From: Caldilineaceae bacterium | Lineage (GTDB): Bacteria > Chloroflexota > Anaerolineae > Caldilineales > Caldilineaceae | Assembly (NCBI GenBank): GCA_028819675.1 | Contig: JAPPKT010000039.1 | Coordinates: forward strand, 1 to 5,048 | DNA: 5,048 bases | Direction: 5' to 3' | Shown: piece by piece, positions 1 to 5,048 of the stretch | Numbering within the stretch: position 1 is the stretch's first letter | Layout: the number at the start of each line of letters is the position of its first letter | Notes under the pieces: model-generated | Seen by the model: only the letters and a program-made list of their open reading frames with translations | Told to the model about the DNA's origin: nothing | The model's database searches: none | Made by a program: the position numbers and the translations under genes

Positions 1-37
1 CAAGGGAGGGCCGAATAGGCCCGACCGCCCAGAACTG

Positions 38-72
38 CAGTAGTCAGTAGTCAGTAGTTAGTAGTCAGTGAC
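38..72. repeat. Heptanucleotide tandem array, A-type (CAGTAGT), 5 units
   Basis: There are five consecutive 7-mers: CAGTAGT three times, then TAGTAGT, then CAGTGAC. The array is preceded by AACTG. It resembles the short tandemly repeated heptamers (STRR-like) known from filamentous cyanobacteria and seen in Chloroflexota intergenic DNA; that comparison is from general knowledge. It is not CRISPR, because there are no spacers. It is paired with a second array at 173-200 that has the same end structure. Confidence 0.85.
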
Positions 73-172
73 GGCGCTTATTCTGGCGCAAACTGGAATG
101 AGAACTGACCGTGGCTGGGTTGTCTCCAGAGGTATGCGACTTTTTACCCTCATTTGGGATGCACCCATACTG

Positions 173-200
173 CAGTGGTCAGTGGTTAGTGGTCAATGAC
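173..200. repeat. Heptanucleotide tandem array, G-type (CAGTGGT), 4 units
   Basis: There are four consecutive 7-mers: CAGTGGT twice, then TAGTGGT, then CAATGAC. It is preceded by ATACTG, similar to the AACTG before the array at 38-72. Every full unit has G at the fifth position, where the first array has A. The order of the last two units (T-initial unit, then CARTGAC) is the same in both arrays. Confidence 0.8.
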
Positions 201-399
201 TGGGCGGCATGTGGGGGATGGTTGTGTGGACCGGACAGTCGTTCGTCAGTACTTAAGGTTTGCGGGATTGATAAGGATGGTCAGGATAGCGCGCGCTCGT
301 TTGTTGTCTGTCGGGGGGGCTATTTGCTCCGAAGGGAAGGAGAGATGTAGTGGGATAGCGTTGTGGGATGCGCGTATTGGTGTGGTGTGCAGTCCAAAT

Positions 400-417
400 G
401 GGGCGGGAGGGCGAGGG
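400..417 (+). other. Canonical G-quadruplex motif
   Basis: Four G-runs (400-403, 405-407, 409-411, 415-417) are separated by loops of 1, 1 and 3 bases (C, A, CGA). This satisfies the usual G3+N1-7 rule with short loops, which generally favour a stable fold. It lies on the coding strand about 157 nt before the start codon of the GH3-like gene and upstream of its predicted promoter, so it would probably not be in that mRNA. Any function is unproven; it may simply follow from the G-rich composition of 301-480. Confidence 0.6.
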
Positions 418-536
418 CATTCGCAAGGGGTGTCCCTACGGGTGCTGGCGCAGGGGATGAAAGCGGTGTGCGTCATCGGTTTGTGACCTCAGTTTTTGAT
501 TGTGCCGGATGCTACGCGGGGGGACTGAATTAGTCA

Positions 537-565
537 TTCCGACAGATGTGTTGATCGTGTATAAT
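537..565 (+). promoter_or_regulatory. Predicted promoter giving a leaderless or near-leaderless mRNA
   Basis: A perfect TATAAT -10 box lies at 560-565. The best -35 candidate at 17-bp spacing is TTCCGA (537-542), a weak match; CCGACA at 539-544 is a better match but at 15 bp. Transcription would be expected to start about 6-8 nt after the -10, near 572-574, which is the ATG itself at 574. There is no Shine-Dalgarno-like sequence between the box and the ATG, consistent with leaderless initiation. An interrupted inverted repeat, GACT-GAATT-AGTC (523-535), sits just upstream. Confidence 0.5.
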
Positions 566-573
566 CGGACTTT

Positions 574-3500
574 ATGAGAGATATCCTTTGCGGGCAGCGA
601 AGCCATCGAAAGGGTGCCAGGCGTAGCGGCGGGGCTCGTCTGCGCATTATTGCGCTGGCCGCCGCGTTGCTGGCAGCCGCATTGCTGGTAATCGATGTCG
701 GAGACGGGGTTCCGCATGTGAAGCTGGTTGCCGCCCAGGTGGAGACTACGCCTGCGCCCGGTTCGCAACGAACTGATACGACAGCGGCGGCGGACCTGCA
801 GGAGGCGACGGCGACCCGAACGACCCAGGAGCTGCTGGAGTCGATTCGGGCTACGGCCACGGTGGGTGCGCAAATTACAGCGACGGCGGCGGCTGAAGCC
901 ACCAGATTGGCGCTCACGCCATCGGTCACACCGACGCTCACGCCCACGCATACGTCTACACCATCGCCAACGCCCACCCCTTCACCTACGCCAACACCGG
1001 GCCCGGATGAGATTCTGGAAGCACGCCTCGACGACTTGATCGCCAGCATGAGCGTAGCCGATAAGGTTGGCCAGTTGTTTGTGGTCACCTTCCAGGGCAA
1101 CGACATCGGACCGAGAAGCGACGTCGCCGAGTTGATTGAGGAGTACCGGGTGGGGGGCGTGGTGATCAGCCCCAGGAATCGCAACTTCAGCAACTACAGC
1201 GGTTCGACGCCGGAGGACGTGGCGCGGCTTACAAATCAACTGCAGGCACTGGCGTACGGCATCTATCTGGCGGCGGCGGAGGCGTTGAACGTGAAGCAGG
1301 GGGGGCCGGCCATTCCGGGTATTCTGCAGTCCGGGCTGGAACAGAGATCGCCGCTGGAGATTCCGCTGTTGATCGGGGTGGAACAGGGGGGCGACGGTAT
1401 GCCTGGTACAGCGCTGCGGGCAGGATTCACGGCGATCCCGCCGCAGATGGCGCTGGGGGCCACGTGGAATCCTGAATTGGTGGAGGAGGTCGGTGCAGTC
1501 CACGGTAGGGAGTTGCGCAGTGTGGGGGTGAATCTGATACTGGGGCCGGCGCTTGACGTGATAGAACAGCCGCGTCCGGACCTGGCGACCGGGTTGGGGC
1601 TGCACTCGTTCGGCGGTGACCCGTACTGGGTCGGGCGAATGGGCCAGGCCTATGTGACAGGAATCCACCGCGGCAGCGGCAATCGGGTGGCTACCGTGGC
1701 CGGACATTTTCCTGGCTTGGGGGGTACAGATCGCCGACCGGACGAGGAGATCGCGACGATTCAAAAGAGTTTACAGGAACTGCAGCGAATCGAACTGCCG
1801 CCGTTTGCGGCGGTCACTGAGCGGCCATCTGCGCTCCTGCGAGCGGATGGGGCGACGGCCGCCACGGAGGCGCTGATGTCGGGGCATATTCGTTTCAGCA
1901 GCTTCCAGGGCAGTCGCGAGCGCACGCCGCCGATCAGTCTGGCACAGGAGTTGGGCATTCTTCTGGATCTGGACGAGTTCGCTCCCTGGCGCGCCGAGGG
2001 CGGTATCCTAATGAGCGACGCGCTGGGTGTGATGGCGGTGCGCCGCTACTACGACCCGCCCCTGCAGGAATTCCCGCGCCGGCGCATTGCTCTGGATGCG
2101 TTCACGGCCGGCAACGACCTGCTCTACCTGGCAGACTTCTCTCTGACCGACAGCTGGCTGGATGAGAGGGCCAATATCAAAGAGACGATCATTTTCTTCC
2201 GCGAGCGTTATACAAACGATGCCGAGTTTGCAGCGCGCGTGGATGCCTCGTTACGACGGATTCTGCGTTTGAAAGTGCGGCTGTATTCCCCAGAAAACAG
2301 GGCCGATACGGCGACAGCCGGTGGCGTTGCACAGTATGGACAGGTTGAAATCGACCTGGCGGGAGTGGTGGTGGGGCCGGCCGACCTGGATGAGGCGTTC
2401 AGTGCCGAACATCAGAGAGAAGCACAGTTGCTATTGGACCAGGTCGCCAGTGAGGCGCTGACGATCTTCTTCCCCGACTCTCCGGGGCTGACCGATCCAC
2501 TGCCGGCGCCGCCGGGTGGAGATGAAGACATATTGATTTTCACGGATAGCCGCATTTTGTATGAATGCGACGGCTGCCGAGCAGATGCTGTCGTGGAGCC
2601 GACGGCTTTGGAAGGGATCATGTTAAGGCTCTACGGGCCCGAGGCGACCAATCAGCTGCGAGAGGAGAAGATCCGAAGTCGTACGTTTGCCGAATTGAAC
2701 TCTATCCTCAGCGGCACGGCAGACTCGGCGGTGGGAGAGGCGTTGGAGGAGGAGATAATAAACGCCGACTGGTTGATCTTCGCCATGCTGGATGTGGATG
2801 TGGCGAATTACGACAGCAGCGATGCGGTCAAGCGGTTTCTGCGTCAGCGCGGTGACCGGCTACCGGGGAGCAAGCTGGTGGTGCTGGCGCTCAACGAACC
2901 CTACTTCTTTGATTCGACCGAGATTGGAAAGATGACCGCTTTTCTCGGCGTTTACTCCAAGAGCCAACCGTTTTTGGAAGCGGCCGTACGTGCACTGTTC
3001 CGCGCACAGACGGTCACCGGCGCGCCGCCGGTCAGCGTACCGGGCACACGCTTCAGTAATCTGGTCGAGCGGCTGGAGCCGGACCCGAACCAGCGGATCG
3101 GCCTGACTGCACTGAACGAGGGCTTCGTAATCGAAGAGGCGGAGGATGGCGAGCAGGTGCTTATTCAGACCGACCTGAGGCTCGGTGACAGCCTGGAGCT
3201 GCAGGCAGGCCCGATTCTGGACCACAACGGGAACACAGTACCGGATGGAACACCAGTGAACTTCCGACTGATCTATGAGGGAGAGGAGCTTGCCATCCAG
3301 TCGAACCCCATCCCCACCCGCGGGGGATATGCGCGTAAATCGGTGCTATTGGAGAGAACCGGCACGCTCCTGATCGCGGTCGACAGTGTGGAGGCGGACT
3401 CGAGTACGGAGATCCGGGCGCGCATTCCTGACCCGGACGTGGGGTCGGACAGAACGCAGATTGAGGTCACGAATCCGGAGCGGGCCGTCACGCCGGCGAC

Positions 3501-3861
3501 TCCGCAGGAGGCAGCCGTGACAGCTGCGCCGACGGCGGTAGCGGTCCCGACACCTGCGACGGAGGTCAGGCCGGAGGCGGTTGAGGTCGATGTCTCTTCG
3601 CTGACGATTGCTATGGTCACGCAGCTGGTGGTGCTTGCGCTGCTGCTGGTGGTGCTGGTGCAGGTGATGCCGCGGCAGTTGCTTGTTCAGCGATTGCTGT
3701 GGGCGATGCTTGTGGGCTGGGGCGCTTACATTCTTTACGGCGTGGACGTAGTTCCCGGCGGCCTGTGGATCCAGGTCAATCTTGCCCCCTGGGACAGTGT
3801 CCCGATTGTGGTGATCGGCATGCTGATCCCGCTGGTGTGGCTGCAGTTCCGGTCGGAATAG
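574..3861 (+). CDS. Membrane-tethered glycoside hydrolase family 3-like protein (NagZ-related), divergent active site
   Basis: Residues 1-23 are basic and 24-40 hydrophobic: a signal or anchor segment, with a possible signal peptidase I site after Ala54. An Ala/Thr-rich helical stretch (73-112) and a Thr/Ser-Pro linker (114-144) follow. About 150-570 is a GH3 barrel, with GRELRSVGVN, GPALDV, SFGGDP, GHFPGLGGTD and the nucleophile motif SDAL (Asp482). About 610-825 matches the GH3 C-terminal alpha/beta domain. About 845-952 looks like an Ig-like domain (DHNGNTVPDGTPV). A Pro/Ala/Thr spacer leads to three membrane segments near 1010-1030, 1041-1057 and 1075-1091; positive charges fit an extracellular core. 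GH3 NagZ enzymes remove beta-GlcNAc from wall fragments. Here the KH motif reads GH, and the acid/base Asp-x-His reads Arg-Pro-Asp, so activity is uncertain. The ATG at 574 is well supported: an in-frame TAA lies at 562-564, and no other ATG, GTG or TTG precedes the hydrophobic segment. Fold call strong; substrate unknown. Confidence 0.88.
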   Translation: MRDILCGQRSHRKGARRSGGARLRIIALAAALLAAALLVIDVGDGVPHVKLVAAQVETTPAPGSQRTDTTAAADLQEATATRTTQELLESIRATATVGAQITATAAAEATRLALTPSVTPTLTPTHTSTPSPTPTPSPTPTPGPDEILEARLDDLIASMSVADKVGQLFVVTFQGNDIGPRSDVAELIEEYRVGGVVISPRNRNFSNYSGSTPEDVARLTNQLQALAYGIYLAAAEALNVKQGGPAIPGILQSGLEQRSPLEIPLLIGVEQGGDGMPGTALRAGFTAIPPQMALGATWNPELVEEVGAVHGRELRSVGVNLILGPALDVIEQPRPDLATGLGLHSFGGDPYWVGRMGQAYVTGIHRGSGNRVATVAGHFPGLGGTDRRPDEEIATIQKSLQELQRIELPPFAAVTERPSALLRADGATAATEALMSGHIRFSSFQGSRERTPPISLAQELGILLDLDEFAPWRAEGGILMSDALGVMAVRRYYDPPLQEFPRRRIALDAFTAGNDLLYLADFSLTDSWLDERANIKETIIFFRERYTNDAEFAARVDASLRRILRLKVRLYSPENRADTATAGGVAQYGQVEIDLAGVVVGPADLDEAFSAEHQREAQLLLDQVASEALTIFFPDSPGLTDPLPAPPGGDEDILIFTDSRILYECDGCRADAVVEPTALEGIMLRLYGPEATNQLREEKIRSRTFAELNSILSGTADSAVGEALEEEIINADWLIFAMLDVDVANYDSSDAVKRFLRQRGDRLPGSKLVVLALNEPYFFDSTEIGKMTAFLGVYSKSQPFLEAAVRALFRAQTVTGAPPVSVPGTRFSNLVERLEPDPNQRIGLTALNEGFVIEEAEDGEQVLIQTDLRLGDSLELQAGPILDHNGNTVPDGTPVNFRLIYEGEELAIQSNPIPTRGGYARKSVLLERTGTLLIAVDSVEADSSTEIRARIPDPDVGSDRTQIEVTNPERAVTPATPQEAAVTAAPTAVAVPTPATEVRPEAVEVDVSSLTIAMVTQLVVLALLLVVLVQVMPRQLLVQRLLWAMLVGWGAYILYGVDVVPGGLWIQVNLAPWDSVPIVVIGMLIPLVWLQFRSE
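913..1005 (+). repeat. Thr-Pro/Ser-Pro low-complexity linker within the GH3-like gene
   Basis: Codons for residues 114-144 alternate Thr or Ser with Pro, giving a DNA tract of irregular ACGCC/ACACC/TCACC-type units. It should be an extended, probably glycosylatable spacer lifting the catalytic core off the membrane; the same sort of linker is widespread in Chloroflexota surface proteins. Synonymous codons vary from unit to unit, so this is not a freshly expanded DNA repeat but one held by selection on the protein. Confidence 0.8.
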
Positions 3862-3888
3862 GTGTTACCGGCTCTCTTGTTTTTCGTT
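3849..3888 (+). terminator. Weak candidate intrinsic terminator of the GH3-like gene
   Basis: CCGGT (3849-3853) can pair with ACCGG (3867-3871) around a 13-nt loop that contains the TAG stop codon. A T-rich tract (3873-3888, including five consecutive T at 3880-3884) follows. The stem is only 5 bp and the T tract is interrupted, so this is a candidate on position more than strength. Confidence 0.25.
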
Positions 3889-4119
3889 TCCAGTAGCTTC
3901 TCCCGTTACCAGCCCAAGTCACGAATCGGACCATATGGAGGATGCAGGTGGAGAGCGAGAGCGTTTCGCCTGGATTCTGGCGGTGTTGAGCAGATTGGGG
4001 TTGGGGCCAGGGGTCAGAAAAACACCGGTTCCTGGGGCTTTACTATTAACTGAATCAAAAGCACCGTCCGGTTCTGAATATTCAGCGTAATGGTATCAGA
4101 TTATGGCTCTTTTTCGGCG
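3862..4119. other. Convergent intergenic region
   Basis: This 258-base gap separates the 3' ends of two genes that face each other. No gene is supported. The frame directly after the GH3-like stop stays open to a TGA at 4051-4053, but its sequence is unrecognisable and it has no start of its own apart from the GTG touching the stop codon. The region holds three GGGG runs close together (3997-4013) with a fourth at 4034-4037, a 7-bp inverted repeat CGGTGTT/AACACCG (3981-3987 and 4021-4027), and the palindrome at 4074-4085. I found no strong terminator for the minus-strand gene. Confidence 0.6.
4074..4085. repeat. 12-bp perfect palindrome CTGAATATTCAG
   Basis: The 12 bases equal their own reverse complement. 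The half-site CTGAAT also occurs directly at 4050-4055, 24 bp upstream. It sits 35 bp past the stop codon of the minus-strand ABC gene. A dimeric DNA-binding protein site is possible, but the location between two 3' ends makes promoter control unlikely. It could also be part of a transcript-end structure. Confidence 0.5.
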
Positions 4120-5048
4120 TCAGGTGGCCGGACTGGCAGGGACACCTACTGCGGCGGGAGGGCCGCTTCCATTGGGCTGCACCGGTAGATCTTCCTGGCG
4201 GCGGAACTGGTTCATATAGAGTTCGTAGTAGAATCCCCGCTGGGCAAGCAGCCCATCGTGTGTGCCCCGTTCGATAATCTCTCCGTCTTTCAATACCAGC
4301 ACCTGGTCGGCGCTGCGGATGGTGCTGAGACGGTGCGCGATCACGAAGCTGGTTCGTCCTTTCAGCAGGTCGTTGAGCGCGGCCTGTATTCTCTGCTCGG
4401 TGCGGGTGTCGACGCTGCTGGTGGCCTCGTCGAGGATGAGAATACGCGGGTCGGCCAGTGCGGCGCGGGCGATGGCGAGGAGCTGACGTTGACCCTGGCT
4501 GAGACCAGCGCCGCGTTCGCCGAGGACGGTTTCATAGCCTTCTGGAAGCCGCTCGATAAAGTCGTGGGCCTGGGCCAGTTTTGCGGCGGCGATGACCTCC
4601 TCGTTGGAAGCGTCGGCGCGGCTGAAGCGGATATTGTCCATCACCGAACTGCTGAACAGGTAGGTATCCTGGAGGACGATGCCGATTTGCTCGCGCAGGC
4701 TGTGCAACTGCACGTCGCGCACGTCGACACCGTCGATGCGCACGGACCCGCCGGTTACATCCCAGAAGCGGGGGAGCAGATTGATAATGGTAGTCTTGCC
4801 GGCACCGGTCGGTCCTACGATGGCTACGGTCTCGCCCGGCTGCGCGCTCAGGTTGATTCCCTTCAGGACCGGTTCACCGGGCACATATTCGGCTTCGACA
4901 TTTTGCAGGGAAACGGCGCCGCGGATTGCGGGCATCGGCGGTGCGCCGAACTTTTCCTGCACTTCCGGGACCTCATCCATCAGCTCAAAGATGCGCTCCA
5001 CGCCGGCGATGGCGCTCTGGATATTGGTCCACATGACGCTGATCTGGG
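4120..5048 (-). CDS. ABC exporter, ATP-binding C-terminal half (partial, 5' end outside the window)
   Basis: 308 residues are visible. The frame is open to the right edge, so the Met at 5034-5032 is internal and the transmembrane domain lies off-window. The visible part starts at the helix that links the membrane domain to the ATPase (GVERIFELMDE). Motifs in order are an A-loop Tyr (VEAEYVPG), Walker A GPTGAGKT (4815-4792), Q-loop LQD (Gln 4671-4669), X-loop GERG, signature LSQGQ (4503-4489), Walker B ILILDE with the catalytic Glu (4443-4426), D-loop SSVD and H-loop AHR (His 4335-4333). All residues needed for ATP hydrolysis are present. This matches MsbA/MdlB-type exporters, which pump lipids, drugs or peptides outward as homo- or heterodimers; the substrate cannot be told. 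A Pro/Ala-rich tail of about 25 residues follows the domain. It converges with the GH3-like gene and is not in its operon. Confidence 0.95.
   Translation of the reverse strand, partial: QISVMWTNIQSAIAGVERIFELMDEVPEVQEKFGAPPMPAIRGAVSLQNVEAEYVPGEPVLKGINLSAQPGETVAIVGPTGAGKTTIINLLPRFWDVTGGSVRIDGVDVRDVQLHSLREQIGIVLQDTYLFSSSVMDNIRFSRADASNEEVIAAAKLAQAHDFIERLPEGYETVLGERGAGLSQGQRQLLAIARAALADPRILILDEATSSVDTRTEQRIQAALNDLLKGRTSFVIAHRLSTIRSADQVLVLKDGEIIERGTHDGLLAQRGFYYELYMNQFRRQEDLPVQPNGSGPPAAVGVPASPAT

Larger units (their letters stand above)
1..573. other. Non-coding upstream region, no convincing gene
   Basis: This 573-base stretch lacks a gene I can support. The open frames at 111-350 (+), 196-486 (+) and 246-476 (-) are short, overlap one another, resemble no family I know, and the first runs through a tandem array. 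The contents are a 5-bp stem hairpin at 8-22 (GGGCC/GGCCC, loop GAATA, no following T-run), heptamer arrays at 38-72 and 173-200, a degenerate 9-10 bp GGAT-type repeat around 264-290, a G-rich stretch with a G-quadruplex motif at 400-417, and the promoter of the next gene at about 537-565. In 301-480 I count 81 G against 28 C on this strand, a strong skew for non-coding DNA. Confidence 0.7.

Noticed and set aside
8..22. Intrinsic terminator for a gene to the left
   Set aside because: A GGGCC/GGCCC hairpin exists, but no T-run follows on either strand.
38..200. CRISPR array
   Set aside because: The repeats are contiguous 7-mers without spacers, and no cas genes are present.
264..290. Tandem GGAT-type repeat (GGGATTGAT, AGGATGGTC, AGGATAGCG)
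   Set aside because: It resembles a degenerate copy of GGATTGACA-like intergenic repeats, but the units are too divergent and uneven (spacing 10 then 9) to annotate.
111..486. Short plus-strand frames of 79 and 96 codons in the upstream region
   Set aside because: They overlap in different frames, the first translates a tandem array, both lack a ribosome-binding site, and neither resembles a known protein.
534..1193. 219-codon open frame on the minus strand opposite the start of the GH3-like gene
   Set aside because: Its Val/Gly repeat is the antisense reading of the Thr-Pro linker codons, and it covers the promoter; the plus-strand frame has clear domain motifs.
982..1764. 260-codon open frame on the minus strand inside the GH3-like gene
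   Set aside because: Arg/His/Gln-rich low-similarity sequence typical of antisense frames in GC-rich DNA; no recognisable domain.
3862..4053. Stop-codon readthrough extension of the GH3-like protein (same frame open for 63 codons after TAG)
   Set aside because: The protein already ends sensibly after its last membrane helix, the extension has no recognisable features, and an open run of this length is easily expected by chance.
574..5048. A joint cell-wall recycling or export system formed by the GH3-like protein and the ABC exporter
   Set aside because: The genes converge on opposite strands with a 258-base gap, and there is no shared regulatory signal; adjacency alone is not evidence.

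Overview
The window most likely comes from a Chloroflexota genome (Anaerolineae/Caldilineae-like). The base composition is GC-rich. The main protein carries an Ala/Thr-rich 'TATA'-type helical stretch followed by a long Thr-Pro/Ser-Pro linker, a style very common in that phylum. The upstream DNA holds CAGTRGT heptamer arrays of a kind I associate with filamentous Chloroflexota and Cyanobacteria. The lineage call is inference from style, not from a marker gene.

Layout: 1-573 is non-coding. It holds a small hairpin, two related heptanucleotide tandem arrays, a G-rich stretch with a canonical G-quadruplex motif, and a TATAAT box only 8 nt before the next start codon. 574-3861 (+) encodes a 1095-residue membrane-tethered protein with a glycoside hydrolase family 3 (GH3, NagZ/beta-N-acetylhexosaminidase-like) core. 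3862-4119 is a convergent intergenic region with a weak terminator candidate and a 12-bp perfect palindrome. 4120-5048 (-) is the C-terminal nucleotide-binding half of an ABC exporter; its membrane domain lies beyond the right edge.

The GH3 protein is predicted to lie outside the cell, held by an N-terminal signal/anchor segment and three C-terminal membrane segments, with the two GH3 domains and an Ig-like domain between them. The most interesting point is that the barrel keeps the nucleophile motif (SDAL) but has lost the residues that normally form the NagZ acid/base dyad and several sugar-contacting residues. It may be a divergent enzyme with a remodelled site or a non-catalytic glycan-binding derivative. 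The two genes converge, so they are not in one operon, and nothing in the window ties them functionally. I see no defence, CRISPR, phage or transposon system here.
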